A DNA stretch of 64,000 bases from Lentzea jiangxiensis (GCF_900104175.1 NZ_FNIX01000026.1:1-64000); one strand, 5' to 3'. Shown: positions 1 to 8,861, counted from the stretch's first letter. Made by a program: numbers and translations. Notes: generated by a model not told the origin, from the letters alone.

Positions 1-147
1 GCCGGAGCGGCACACAAGCTGGGAAGGGTGCTGGACTCCCGACACAGCCGCGCCCACGACCACAAAGGCAGTGACAGCATCCGCCACATGCCCGCCCCGG
101 AAGACCCGGAGCTGGTCGGCGCGATCGAGGACGAGCCTCGGGCCTGA
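1..147 (+). CDS. 3' end of an unidentified gene (partial)
   Basis: Reading frame 1 is open from the window edge to a TGA at 145-147 and encodes the last 48 residues of a hydrophilic, charged protein ending in ELVGAIEDEPRA. The codon pattern is actinobacterial, and a strong hairpin follows about 60 bases downstream, which fits a real gene end. Too little is visible to assign a family. Confidence 0.5.
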   Translation, partial: AGAAHKLGRVLDSRHSRAHDHKGSDSIRHMPAPEDPELVGAIEDEPRA

Positions 148-209
148 CACGGCGACATGGCGCCGTAGACCTCATCGACCGAACCTCGGGCCGGGTGTAA
201 CCCCGGCCA

Positions 210-248
210 GAGCCGCTCGCGCGGAACCGAAGTCCGCGCGAGCGGCTC
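210..248. terminator. Bidirectional hairpin terminator between converging genes
   Basis: A perfect 16-bp inverted repeat (210-225 with 233-248, 7-nt loop) lies between the plus-strand gene ending at 147 and the minus-strand MFS gene ending at 278. There is no clear U-tract, as is common in actinomycete terminators. Confidence 0.75.
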
Positions 249-277
249 GCCGTTGGGCCGGCTCTGCGCCGTGCGGG

Positions 278-1399
278 TCAGACGCTGCTGGGCACCGGCC
301 TGGCGGTGATCAGGTGGTTGAGCACCGCGGCGAACACCGCGAGGCCGCCGAACACGTACGCGAGCGCGGCCGGCGCTCCCCCGCTCGCGAGCACCATGCC
401 GCCCAGGCCGGCGCCCAGCGACGAGCCGAGGTAGATCGCGGAGGCGTTGAGCGACACGGCCACCGGGCCCTCGGCGGGTCTGGCGGCCATCACCCGGTGC
501 TGCTGGGTCGCCGGGCAACTCCACGCGCTCGCACCCCACAGGAAGACGAGCAGGCCGGGCGGACCGACGGGCAGCAGGGCCAGGCTCACGCCCATCACGG
601 TGAGCAGCACGCCCATCAACGTTCTCGTGTCCCGCCAGCGGTCGATCACCGCGCCGGTCAGGAGATTGCCCAGCAGGCCGCCGAAACCCCAGATCACCAG
701 GTACACCACCACGTCGTCGCGACCCAGGACCGGGGCGATGTAGGTGTAGGTGCCGAGGCTGGTGAGCGTCGAGAACACGGTCACCAGCACGATCGACAGG
801 ACGTGCCGGTCGGCCAGCACGCCCAGGCGCGCCTTCAGCGACGGCGGTGCGGCGGGCGGGATGGCGGGCAACAACACCGCCACCCCGCCGATCGCCACCA
901 CCCCGAGTGCGGTGACGAGCCAGAAGGTGCCGCGCCAGCCGACGTGGTCCGCGAGCAGCAGACCGAGCGGGACGCCCGCGACCGTGCCGGAGCTCAGGCC
1001 GATGGTGATCAACGCCAGGGCCCGGCCGCGGCGTTCGGGCGGCACCAGTGCGGCCGCGGTGGCGGCGGACATCGGCGAGTAGAGACCCGCTCCGAAGCCC
1101 GCGATCACCCGTGACAGCAACAGGAACGACAACGTCTCCGCGACCGCGCTCAGCGCGTTGCCGAGGGTGAAGACGGCCAGCGCGGTCAGGAGCACCGCGC
1201 GCATCGGCTTGCCGGTCAGCAGTGTTGCGGCGATCGGCGACAGAAGCGCGTACGACAGCGTGAACACGGTGACGAGCTGACCCACCGCGGGCACCGGCTG
1301 GTGCAGGGAGGCGCTGAGCTGGGGCAGCACGCCGGCGACGACGTACGCGTCCAGTCCCAGCGCCACCATGCCGGGCAGGAGCGGAAGCACCCGCGGCAT
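278..1399 (-). CDS. MFS transporter, drug:H+ antiporter type
   Basis: This 373-residue, strongly hydrophobic protein has about 12 predicted membrane segments. It has the MFS layout of two six-helix halves around a charged central loop (near SLKARLGVLADRH) and a motif-C-like glycine-rich stretch in helix 5 (ITIGLSSGTVAGVPLG). It resembles DHA1/CmlA-Ara-type exporters of the inner membrane. Its start codon overlaps the stop of the CoA-transferase gene by one base (TGATG), so the two are translationally coupled. With the pathway genes further right it may export the product or a toxic intermediate; the substrate cannot be read from sequence. Confidence 0.85.
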   Translation of the reverse strand: MPRVLPLLPGMVALGLDAYVVAGVLPQLSASLHQPVPAVGQLVTVFTLSYALLSPIAATLLTGKPMRAVLLTALAVFTLGNALSAVAETLSFLLLSRVIAGFGAGLYSPMSAATAAALVPPERRGRALALITIGLSSGTVAGVPLGLLLADHVGWRGTFWLVTALGVVAIGGVAVLLPAIPPAAPPSLKARLGVLADRHVLSIVLVTVFSTLTSLGTYTYIAPVLGRDDVVVYLVIWGFGGLLGNLLTGAVIDRWRDTRTLMGVLLTVMGVSLALLPVGPPGLLVFLWGASAWSCPATQQHRVMAARPAEGPVAVSLNASAIYLGSSLGAGLGGMVLASGGAPAALAYVFGGLAVFAAVLNHLITARPVPSSV

Positions 1400-2508
1400 C
1401 AGACGCCTCGGACCGCGCCGCTGTCCGTCCAGCCGTCCACGCCCCAGTCGCGCAACGCCGACGCGGTGTGCTGCCCCGCGTAGGAGGGTGCGGGTGCCGG
1501 AACCACGCTCCCCGAGCGGGAGAAGCGCGGCGCCGGTGCGGGCTGCTGCTGACCGCCGACGTCCACGAACGCCCCACGAGCCCGCAGGTGCGGATGGTCA
1601 GCGACCTCCGCCGGTGCCAGAACCGGTGCCACACACGCGTCCGAGTCGGCGAACACCTTCTCCCACTCGGCGCTGTCCCGGGACAGGAACGCCTCCCCGA
1701 TCTTCGCGGTCAGCAGCGGCCAGCCGGACTCGTCGTACTGGCCGGGCAGGTCGAGATCGCCCAGGTCGAGCTTTTCCAGCAGCTCGCGGTAGAAGTGCGG
1801 CTCCACCGCGCCGACCGACAGGAAGCGGCCGTCCGCGCACTCGTAGGTCGTGTAGAACGGCGCGTCGACGACCGTGACGCGGCCGGGGGTGTTGCGCCAC
1901 TGGTCGACCATCACCGACAGCAGCGCGGTGCCCTCGACCATCGCCGCGTCGATCACCTGGCCCTGACCGGACCTGGCGCGCTCCAGCAACGCCGCCTGGA
2001 TGCCGATCACCAGCTGCAGCGCGCCACCCGCGAAGCTCGACAGGTAGTACGGCGGCGGCGTGGCAGGCGCCTGGCCGGGCACCGACAACGCACCCGTGAC
2101 CCCGAGGAACGTGATGTCGTGGCCGGCTCGCCGGGCCAGCGGGCCGTCCTGTCCCCATCCGGTGACCCGGCCGTAGACCAGCTCGGGGTTGCGCTGCAAG
2201 CAGACCTCCGGGCCGATGCCGAGCTTCTCCGCGCTGCCCGGCCGCCCGCCCTCGACCAGCACGTCGGCCCGCGCCACCAGGTCCAGGACGACCGCCGGGC
2301 CGTCCCCGTGCTTCAGGTCCACGGCCACGGATCGGCGGCCACGCGCCAGCGGGTCCGGCAACGGCTCCACCGGCGCGTCCGGCACCTGCGCCGCACGGTC
2401 GATGCGCAGCACGTCGGCGCCGAGGTCGGCGAGCACGGTCGCGGCGAACGCCGCGGCGACCGACCCGCCGATCTCCAGCACCCGCACGCCTTCCAACGGA
2501 CCAGGCAC
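1399..2508 (-). CDS. CaiB/BaiF family CoA-transferase
   Basis: This 369-residue protein belongs to the class III CoA-transferase / alpha-methylacyl-CoA racemase family. Family marks are the N-terminal Rossmann-like stretch (GVRVLEIGGSVAAAFAATVL), an early DLGADVLRID block, and the central GHDITFLGVTGAL and PPPYYLSSFAGG stretches. In transferases a conserved Asp carries the acyl-CoA intermediate; D152 of the usual GHDITY pattern is present here. The GTG start is preceded by GGGAGGG. It is the first gene of the CoA-transferase/MFS pair, and its promoter region carries the palindrome also found before the racemase operon. It could move CoA to a pathway acid or epimerise an alpha-methyl acyl-CoA; the two cannot be separated by eye. 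Confidence 0.85.
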   Translation of the reverse strand: MPGPLEGVRVLEIGGSVAAAFAATVLADLGADVLRIDRAAQVPDAPVEPLPDPLARGRRSVAVDLKHGDGPAVVLDLVARADVLVEGGRPGSAEKLGIGPEVCLQRNPELVYGRVTGWGQDGPLARRAGHDITFLGVTGALSVPGQAPATPPPYYLSSFAGGALQLVIGIQAALLERARSGQGQVIDAAMVEGTALLSVMVDQWRNTPGRVTVVDAPFYTTYECADGRFLSVGAVEPHFYRELLEKLDLGDLDLPGQYDESGWPLLTAKIGEAFLSRDSAEWEKVFADSDACVAPVLAPAEVADHPHLRARGAFVDVGGQQQPAPAPRFSRSGSVVPAPAPSYAGQHTASALRDWGVDGWTDSGAVRGV

Positions 2509-2572
2509 GGTCCCTCCCAGAACTCGAGAACGTCAACGCCGCCCACCTTTCCCGCGCGGGCGCGCGATGTCC

Positions 2573-2588
2573 CTACGAGGTTCCGTAG
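2573..2588. promoter_or_regulatory. Palindromic operator candidate CTACG-N6-CGTAG, copy 1
   Basis: CTACGAGGTTCCGTAG is a perfect 5-bp inverted repeat with a 6-bp spacer in the divergent region between the CoA-transferase gene (start 2508) and ohr (start 2652). A near-identical site at 11614-11629 lies at a similar distance before the racemase operon, so one regulator may control both. Confidence 0.55.
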
Positions 2589-2651
2589 TGACCTGCCACC
2601 GGAGCGGCTCCTAGTTTCGGCGCCAAACACGAACCCTGAGGAGCAACGAGA

Positions 2652-3068
2652 ATGTCTGTGGTCTACACGGCGGACGTGACGTCGAGCGGCGACGGCCGGC
2701 AGGGCGCGGCGACGTCCGCCGACGGTGTGCTCGACCTGAAGCTGGCGAGCCCCAGGGAGGTGGGCGGCAGCGGCGCGGGCACGAACCCCGAGCAGCTCTT
2801 CGCCGCGGGCTGGGGCGCGTGCTTCCACTCGGCGCTGCGGCTGGTCACCCGCAACGCCAAGCTCGACCTCACCGACAGCACTGTGACGGTCTCGGTGGAC
2901 CTGGTGAAGGGCGACGACGGCTACCACCTCGGCGCACGGATCGTCGCCGTCCTGCCCGGTCTCACCCAGGAGCAGGCGGACGACCTGGTCGGCCAGGCGC
3001 ACCAGCGTTGCCCCTACTCGAAGGCCACCCGCGGCAACATCGACGTCGAGGTCACCGCGAAGGTCTGA
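2652..3068 (+). CDS. ohr: Organic hydroperoxide resistance protein, Ohr
   Basis: This 138-residue OsmC/Ohr-fold thiol peroxidase reduces organic hydroperoxides in the cytoplasm. Both Ohr cysteines are present: the peroxidatic one in GWGACFHSAL and the resolving one in QRCPYSKATRGN, a C-terminal motif that separates Ohr from other OsmC proteins. The Arg that activates the thiol probably lies in the first third. A GAGGAG ribosome-binding site precedes the ATG. It is divergent from the CoA-transferase gene. No MarR-type OhrR gene is adjacent, so control may come from the palindrome at 2573-2588. A perfect hairpin follows the stop codon. Confidence 0.93.
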   Translation: MSVVYTADVTSSGDGRQGAATSADGVLDLKLASPREVGGSGAGTNPEQLFAAGWGACFHSALRLVTRNAKLDLTDSTVTVSVDLVKGDDGYHLGARIVAVLPGLTQEQADDLVGQAHQRCPYSKATRGNIDVEVTAKV

Positions 3069-3078
3069 GAACGCGCGC

Positions 3079-3117
3079 GAAAGGGGGATGCCGGTTGATC
3101 GCCGGCATCCCCCTTTC
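3079..3117. terminator. Bidirectional terminator between ohr and hemL
   Basis: A perfect 16-bp inverted repeat (3079-3094 with 3102-3117, 7-nt loop), flanked by A and T runs inside the stem ends, lies between the convergent ohr and hemL genes. It can serve both strands. Confidence 0.85.
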
Positions 3118-3125
3118 CCGTTCTG

Positions 3126-4457
3126 TCAGGCCGAAGCCGCGGACTTCGCCGCCAGCGGCAGCGCCGAGGCGATCCGGTCGAGCACCGTGTCGTCGTGCGC
3201 GGCCGACAGGAACCACGACTCCAGCGCCGACGGCGGCAGGTAGACGCCCTGGTTGAGCATCGCGTGGAAGAACGCGTTGTACCGGAACGTCTCGCTGGCC
3301 TTCGCCGACTCGAAGTCGGTGACGGGCTGCTCGGTGAAGAACACCGAGAACATGTTCCCGCTGTGCTGCACCTGGTGTGCCACGCCTTCGCGGGCCAGCG
3401 CGTCGGAGATCATGCCGCCGACGACCGTCGCCGTGGCGTCGAGGTGCGTGTACACCTCGGGCGTGCAGTGCCGCAGCGTGGCCAGGCCCGCCGCCGTGGC
3501 AACGGGGTTCCCGGACAGCGTGCCCGCCTGGTACACCGGGCCGGCCGGCGCGAGGTGCGCCATCACGTCCGCCCGCCCGCCGAACGCCGCCGCCGGGAAG
3601 CCGCCGCCCATGACCTTGCCGAACGTGAAGAGGTCCGCGGCCACGCCCTCGCGCCCGTACCACCCCGAGCGGGAGAGCCGGAACCCGGTCATGACCTCGT
3701 CCGAGATCAGCAGAGCGCCGTGGCTGGACGTCAGCTCGCGCAGCCCCGCGGTGAAACCGGGTGCGGGCGGGATGACGCCCATGTTGCCCGGCGACGCCTC
3801 GGTGATCACGCACGCGATCGTGCCGGGGTTCGCCTCGAAGGCCGTCCGCACCGCGTCGAGGTCGTTGTACGGCAACACGATGGTGTCGCCGGCCTGCGCA
3901 CCCGTGACGCCCGGCGTGTCCGGCAGCGCGAACGTCGCCACACCGGAGCCCGCCGCGGCCAGCAGCGCGTCCACGTGACCGTGGTAGCAGCCCGCGAACT
4001 TGATGACCTTGGTGCGGCCGGTGAAGCCGCGCGCCAGCCGGATCGCGGACATCGTGGCCTCGGTTCCCGAGCTGACCAGGCGCACCGACTCGACCGGGTC
4101 CACGCGGGCCACGATCTCCTCCGCCAGCAGGACCTCGTTCAGCGTGGGCGTGCCGAACGACGTGCCCTGCCCGACGGCCTCGTACACGGCCTCCTGGACC
4201 GCGGGATGCGCGTGCCCGAGGATCATCGGACCCCAGGAGCAGATGAGGTCGACGTACTCACGGCCGTCGGCGTCGGTGATGTACGCGCCCTTGCCGCTCT
4301 TCATGAACCGTGGCGTGCCACCGACCGCGCGGAACGCCCGCACCGGTGAGTTCACGCCACCGGGCACGATCTTTTGCGCCCGGTGGAACAGCGCGTCCGA
4401 CGCGGGAGCCGCCGCCGGCTCGCCGATGCGATCCGAATCCACAACAGACAGAGTCAT
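3126..4457 (-). CDS. hemL: Glutamate-1-semialdehyde 2,1-aminomutase (HemL)
   Basis: This is a 443-residue PLP enzyme of aminotransferase class III. It converts glutamate-1-semialdehyde to 5-aminolevulinate, the last step of the C5 route. The PLP-binding lysine is K281 in FTFGKVMGGGFP. The phosphate/cofactor motif SSGTEATMSAIR (129-140), YHGHVD (158-163) and the Asp of ISDEVMTGFR (251-260) are all intact, and the length is normal. It begins 3 bases after the acyl-CoA synthetase gene and is the last gene of the seven-gene minus-strand unit. It sits away from the hemACDB set usual in actinomycetes, so it may be a second, pathway-dedicated copy. Confidence 0.95.
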   Translation of the reverse strand: MTLSVVDSDRIGEPAAAPASDALFHRAQKIVPGGVNSPVRAFRAVGGTPRFMKSGKGAYITDADGREYVDLICSWGPMILGHAHPAVQEAVYEAVGQGTSFGTPTLNEVLLAEEIVARVDPVESVRLVSSGTEATMSAIRLARGFTGRTKVIKFAGCYHGHVDALLAAAGSGVATFALPDTPGVTGAQAGDTIVLPYNDLDAVRTAFEANPGTIACVITEASPGNMGVIPPAPGFTAGLRELTSSHGALLISDEVMTGFRLSRSGWYGREGVAADLFTFGKVMGGGFPAAAFGGRADVMAHLAPAGPVYQAGTLSGNPVATAAGLATLRHCTPEVYTHLDATATVVGGMISDALAREGVAHQVQHSGNMFSVFFTEQPVTDFESAKASETFRYNAFFHAMLNQGVYLPPSALESWFLSAAHDDTVLDRIASALPLAAKSAASA

Positions 4458-4460
4458 CCG

Positions 4461-6503
4461 TCACGCCTCCTTTGCGATCACGTGCGCGGCGTCCAGCACC
4501 TTCGTGCCCGACTCCAGGACCCGCACGGGGTTCAGGTCGAGCTCGAAACCGCCCTCCCAGCCCGAGACCAGTGCCGCGACGGTCTCCAGGGTGCGGACGA
4601 GCGACGGCACGTCCGCGGCGGCGCGGCCACGCGCACCGTCGAGCAGTGCCTTGCCGCGCAGCTCGCGGACCATCGCCTCCGCGTCACCGGGCGCGAGCGG
4701 CAGCAGCCGTGAGGTCGCGTCGTCGAGCGCCTCGGTGAAGATGCCGCCGAGGCCGAGCGTCAGCACCGGACCGAGGTCGGACGTGTGCACACCGATGATC
4801 AGTTCGACGCCGTCACCGACCAGTTCCTCGACCAGCACGGCACCACCGAACGCGGACAGCTCGTCGAACGCGTCCGCGGCGTCGGCGGACGCCACCCCGA
4901 CCTTCACCGCGCCGACATCGGTCTTGTGCACGAGGCCCGGCACGACCGCCTTGAACACGGCGGTCCCGCCGACCTCGTCCACCACCGCCTTGGCCTCGGA
5001 AGCCGTCGCCACGACCCTCCCGACCGGCACCGACAGACCGGCTCGCGCCAGCAACGCCTTGAGCTCCGGCTCGGTCAGCTCGGCGGGAGGAGTCGCGATC
5101 CCCAGGCCGGCCAGCGAGTCCGCGGCACGCGGCTTGCTCACCTGCCACAGGGCCGCTGCGGCACGAACAGCACGCGCCGGCGACGGGTAGTCCGGCAAGC
5201 CGGCCTCCCGCAGCGTCGCCCGGGCGTTCGGGGCGAGGAAGTCCGCGCCGGTGCGGGAGACCAGCACCGGCTTGCCGGACTTCTCCGCCACCTTCGCCAG
5301 CGCCCGCACGGCCTTGTCGACGTCGCCGTCGGTCATCACGCAGAAGCAACCGATGATCATGTCGACGGTGTCGTCGGCCGCGATGACGTCCAGCGACCTG
5401 TCGAACAGCGACGGGTCGCTCAGGACGGCGGCGGTGATGTCGACCGGGTTGTTCGCCGAGCCGAAGCTCGGGATGATCTCCGCCAGCGCCGCCCGCGTCC
5501 CGTCCTGCAGCGGGGTGAGCTCGAGACCCTGCGCCACCACGTCGTCCGCGGCGAGGATGCCCGAACCTCCCGAGGTCGTCACGATCGCGACCCGCGGACC
5601 CTTCGGCCTGCGCGGGGAGGTGAACGCGTCACCGGCGTCGAGCAGCTCGTCGATGTCCCCGGCGCGCACGATGCCGAACTGGCGCAGCGCCGCGTCGAGC
5701 ACCCGGTCGTCGGTGGCCAGCGCGCCGGTGTGCGAGGCGGCGGCACGGCCACCTTCCTCGCTGCGGCCGGACTTCAGCAGCGCCACCGGCTTGCCGGAGT
5801 TCGCGAGCGACCGCAGAGCGCCGACGTCCGGCACGTTCTCCAGGTAGCCGAGCAACCCGGTGCAGGCCGGTTCCCCGGCGAGCTCGGCGAGGACCTCCAG
5901 CGCGGACACGTCGGCGTCGTTGCCGGTGGTGATCACCCAGCCCGGCCGCATGCCGCGCTCGATGCCCAGCGACGCCGCGCCGAAGCCCAGCGCGCCGCTC
6001 TGGCTGACGATGCCGAGACCGCCCGGCTCCAGCGACACCACGGCGTCAGCCGAGAACAGCGGGCTGAACGTGGCCATCACCTTGTTGCCGAAACCGACGG
6101 CGCCGATGCAGTTCGGGCCGACGAGGCGCAGTCCACCGGCCCGTGCCCGCGCCACGGTCTCGGCCTGCAGCGCCGCGCCCTCGTCACCGGTCTCGGCGAA
6201 CCCGGACGAGGCGATGATCGCGACCTTGATCCCGGCGGCCACGCAGTCGTCGACAGCGGCGGGCACGCGGTCCGCGGACACGACGATGAAGGCGAGGTCG
6301 ATCGGGCCCGGCGCCTCGAGGACCGACGGGTAGGCCTGATAGCCGAGGATGGTGCCGCCCTTGGGGTTGATCGGCAAGATCCGGCCGGCGTAGCCGTACC
6401 GCTGCAGGTACGCGACGGGCTTGCGGCCCAGCGCGCCCTCGCGTTCGGTCGCGCCGATGACCGCGACCGACTCGGCGTTCCACAACAGGGACAGCTCACT
6501 CAT
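4461..6503 (-). CDS. ADP-forming acyl-CoA (acetate-CoA ligase family) synthetase
   Basis: This 680-residue protein has the fused alpha-beta layout of NDP-forming acyl-CoA synthetases. It begins with a CoA-binding Rossmann domain (about 1-130, with VAVIGATEREGALG). Two succinyl-CoA-ligase-like domains follow (about 145-450), with a GPNCIGAVG block and the phosphohistidine region SHTGALATDD. The C-terminal half is an ATP-grasp domain (about 480-680; VFKAVVPGLVHKTDVGAVKVG, NPVRVLE). The enzyme makes an acyl-CoA from a free acid, ATP and CoA; the acid cannot be deduced. It lies between hemA and hemL and is separated from hemA by 70 bases that contain a decayed copy of the hemA end. With the CoA-transferase at 1399-2508 it suggests that a carboxylate intermediate is handled as its thioester. 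Confidence 0.88.
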   Translation of the reverse strand: MSELSLLWNAESVAVIGATEREGALGRKPVAYLQRYGYAGRILPINPKGGTILGYQAYPSVLEAPGPIDLAFIVVSADRVPAAVDDCVAAGIKVAIIASSGFAETGDEGAALQAETVARARAGGLRLVGPNCIGAVGFGNKVMATFSPLFSADAVVSLEPGGLGIVSQSGALGFGAASLGIERGMRPGWVITTGNDADVSALEVLAELAGEPACTGLLGYLENVPDVGALRSLANSGKPVALLKSGRSEEGGRAAASHTGALATDDRVLDAALRQFGIVRAGDIDELLDAGDAFTSPRRPKGPRVAIVTTSGGSGILAADDVVAQGLELTPLQDGTRAALAEIIPSFGSANNPVDITAAVLSDPSLFDRSLDVIAADDTVDMIIGCFCVMTDGDVDKAVRALAKVAEKSGKPVLVSRTGADFLAPNARATLREAGLPDYPSPARAVRAAAALWQVSKPRAADSLAGLGIATPPAELTEPELKALLARAGLSVPVGRVVATASEAKAVVDEVGGTAVFKAVVPGLVHKTDVGAVKVGVASADAADAFDELSAFGGAVLVEELVGDGVELIIGVHTSDLGPVLTLGLGGIFTEALDDATSRLLPLAPGDAEAMVRELRGKALLDGARGRAAADVPSLVRTLETVAALVSGWEGGFELDLNPVRVLESGTKVLDAAHVIAKEA

Positions 6504-6630
6504 GCCACGACCTCATCCAGTGCTCGCACAGACACACAGACCAACTTCCCCAACCCGTCCAAGAGCTCCTCGCTCATGCCACGACCTCATCCCGTTCGCC
6601 GGGGACGTCGAACAACTTCCCCAGCACTTC
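6499..6630. repeat. Diverged tandem duplication of the hemA 3' end
   Basis: A 20-base sequence starting CTCATGCCACG occurs at 6499-6518 and again at 6573-6592. A second matching block (AACTTCCCCA) lies about 70 bases apart in the same order, near 6543 and 6614. The right copy is the coding end of hemA; the left copy is non-coding and touches the start of the acyl-CoA synthetase gene. Confidence 0.7.
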
Positions 6631-7866
6631 CACGTACCTGGAGCCGTCCGGGGCGCCCGCCAGCTCACGTGCCCGCACGGTCGGCCCGTGCAGCACCTTT
6701 TCCACGATCCGGCGCACCGACAGCGTGATCTCCGAGCGGTGCTGCTCGTCGAACGTCGGCACCTTCCGGAACAACCTGCCCAGCTCGGCCTCCGCCGTCG
6801 TCGACGCGACCGTCCGCAGCTTCACCAGCGCGGGCGCCACCTTCGCGGCCCGCTGCGCGGCGAGGAACGCCTCGACCTCGCCGTCGATCAAGGACCGCAC
6901 CGAGGCCACACTGGACAGTGCCGCCTCGTCAGGGCGGTTGCCCGCCAGCGTTTCCAGATCGACCAGCGACACACCCTCGACCTTGGCCACGTCGCCCGCG
7001 ATGTTGCGCGGCAGGGCGAGGTCGAGCAGGAACAACGGCGAGCCGTCGCGGTGGCGCGCGGCTTCCTCCGCGTCCGCGGCGGTGATCAACGCCCCGGTGC
7101 CGCCGATGCACGTCACGACGAGGTCGACGTCCGCGAGCAGCCTCGGCAGCTCGTCGAGCCCGAAACCGCTGCCGCCGGTGGTCTCCGCGAGCCGGGCGGC
7201 CTTCTCCGGCGTCCGGTTGGCCACGTCGATGCGGCCCAGCCCACTGCCGCGCAGCGCCGCCACGACCACGCCTGCCATCGCGCCCGCGCCGACGACCAGT
7301 GCGGAGCGGCCGGACATCGCGCCTACAACGTGTTCCAGAGCGGAGAGACCGACCGTGGCGAGCGAGCGCCCTGCCCGGTTGATGTCGGTCTCGGTCCGCA
7401 CCCGCTTGCCGAGACGGATCGCGGACTGCACCAGCTGGTTGATCAACGGCCCGGCGGCGCCGAGGCGGCGCGACCGGTCCAGCGCGTCCTTGACCTGGCC
7501 GAGGATCTGGTCCTCGCCGATGACGATCGACTCCAGGCCGCTCGACACCGAGTACAGGTGCCGCACCGCGTCCGTGCCCTCGTGCCGGTACAGGAACCGC
7601 GACGCGTCCTCTTCGGACAGCCCCAGCCGCTCGACGAGCCTGGCGTGCAACAGGGACGCGGCCTCGTCCGTCCGATTCTCGACGTAGAACTCCATCCGGT
7701 TGCACGTCGACAGCGCGTAGACGGCGCCGAACTCCTCGGCGGAGTTGATCTCACTGAGGACCGTGTCCAGCTCCTCGCCGGAGATGACGACGCGCTCCAG
7801 CACGTCCACCGGCGCCGACGAGTGGCTGATGCCCAGCAGGGTCAGCTTGACGTCTCCCACGGTCAC
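6574..7866 (-). CDS. hemA: Glutamyl-tRNA reductase (HemA)
   Basis: This 430-residue enzyme reduces glutamyl-tRNA(Glu) to glutamate-1-semialdehyde with NADPH, the first step of tetrapyrrole precursor synthesis. The catalytic cysteine is C55 in ALSTCNRMEFY, and the N-terminal LLGISHSSAPVDVLERV is diagnostic. A Rossmann NADPH domain follows (ALVVGAGAMAGVV), then the C-terminal helical dimerisation region. The GTG start overlaps the hemB stop by 4 nt (GTGA). The usual downstream partners hemC and hemD are absent; the next gene is an acyl-CoA synthetase. This points to a paralogue serving a non-haem branch, although a sole housekeeping copy cannot be excluded from this window. Confidence 0.95.
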   Translation of the reverse strand: MTVGDVKLTLLGISHSSAPVDVLERVVISGEELDTVLSEINSAEEFGAVYALSTCNRMEFYVENRTDEAASLLHARLVERLGLSEEDASRFLYRHEGTDAVRHLYSVSSGLESIVIGEDQILGQVKDALDRSRRLGAAGPLINQLVQSAIRLGKRVRTETDINRAGRSLATVGLSALEHVVGAMSGRSALVVGAGAMAGVVVAALRGSGLGRIDVANRTPEKAARLAETTGGSGFGLDELPRLLADVDLVVTCIGGTGALITAADAEEAARHRDGSPLFLLDLALPRNIAGDVAKVEGVSLVDLETLAGNRPDEAALSSVASVRSLIDGEVEAFLAAQRAAKVAPALVKLRTVASTTAEAELGRLFRKVPTFDEQHRSEITLSVRRIVEKVLHGPTVRARELAGAPDGSRYVEVLGKLFDVPGERDEVVA

Positions 7867-8861
7867 CGCTCCAGACGTGTGGCGAACTCGGTCGCCCAGT
7901 AGCTGATGATGATCGACGCGCCGGCGCGCCGGATGGAGTTGAGGCTCTCCACCACGACCTGGTCGCGGTCGAGCCAGCCCTTCGCGGCGGCGGCCTCGAT
8001 CATCGAGTACTCACCGGAGACCTGGTACGCCGCGACGGGAACGTCGACGTGGTCGGCGACGAGCCGGACGATGTCGAGGTAGGCCCCTGCGGGCTTGACC
8101 ATCACGAAGTCCGCGCCCTCCGCCAGGTCGAGGTCGACCTCGCGCAGCGACTCGCGGATGTTGCCCGGCACCTGCTGGTACGCGCGGCGGTTGCCCTTCA
8201 GCGACGACTCCACGGCATCGCGGAACGGGCCGTAGAACGCCGAGGCGTACTTGGCCGAGTAACCCATGATCGGCACGTGCGGGAAGCCCGCCGCGTCGAG
8301 CTTCTCGCGGATCCTGCCGACCTGGCCGTCCATCATGGCGCTGGGCGCGATCACGTGCGCGCCGGCCTCCGCCTGCACGACGGCCATGTCGGCCAGGCGC
8401 TCGATGCTGGCGTCGTTGTCGACGTCGCCGTCCGGGCCGAGCACGCCGGTGTGGCCGTGGTCGGTGTACTCGTCGAGGTTCACGTCGCCGATGACGACGG
8501 TCGCGTCACCGACCTCCTCGACGACGTCGCGCAGCGCCACCTGGAGGATGCCGTCCGGGTCGGTCGCGCCGAGGCCCAGCGGGTCCTTCTCCACCGGGAT
8601 CCCGAACAGCAGCAGACCGCCGACACCGGCGCTCACGGCCTCCGCGGCGGCCTTGCGCAGCGACTCGCGGGTGTGCTGGAACACGCCCGGCATGGAGCTG
8701 ATCTCGCGCGGCTGGTCGATGCCCTCGCGCAGGAACAGCGGCTGGACCAGGTTGCTCGGGTGCAGCCGCGTCTCGGTGGCGAGTCTGCGCAACGCGGGCG
8801 TGCGGCGGAGCCTGCGGGGACGGGCGACGGGGAACTGTGCCAGGGAGGAGTGGGAGGACAT
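7863..8861 (-). CDS. hemB: Porphobilinogen synthase (HemB), cysteine-poor metal loop
   Basis: This is a 332-residue TIM-barrel enzyme that condenses two 5-aminolevulinates to porphobilinogen. Both Schiff-base lysines are present: K204 in MGYSAKYASAFYGPF and K256 in DFVMVKPAGAYLD. The metal loop reads DVNLDEYTDHGHTG (126-139). The positions that hold cysteines in zinc-dependent enzymes are Asn and Thr, so the active-site zinc of that class is probably absent. I placed the start at 8861, where the ATG overlaps the upstream stop (ATGA); a longer open frame upstream belongs to shadow sequence. It is coupled to hemA and to the racemase-like gene. Confidence 0.94.
   Translation of the reverse strand: MSSHSSLAQFPVARPRRLRRTPALRRLATETRLHPSNLVQPLFLREGIDQPREISSMPGVFQHTRESLRKAAAEAVSAGVGGLLLFGIPVEKDPLGLGATDPDGILQVALRDVVEEVGDATVVIGDVNLDEYTDHGHTGVLGPDGDVDNDASIERLADMAVVQAEAGAHVIAPSAMMDGQVGRIREKLDAAGFPHVPIMGYSAKYASAFYGPFRDAVESSLKGNRRAYQQVPGNIRESLREVDLDLAEGADFVMVKPAGAYLDIVRLVADHVDVPVAAYQVSGEYSMIEAAAAKGWLDRDQVVVESLNSIRRAGASIIISYWATEFATRLER

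Noticed and set aside
71..1114. 347-codon plus-strand frame over the MFS gene
   Set aside because: The translation is His/Arg-rich noise while the opposite strand encodes a coherent membrane protein.
3126..8861. Reading hemL, hemA and hemB simply as the housekeeping haem genes
   Set aside because: Not fully excluded, but the absence of hemC/hemD, the interleaved acyl-CoA synthetase and racemase-like genes and the shared palindrome argue for a dedicated copy; kept as the stated alternative.
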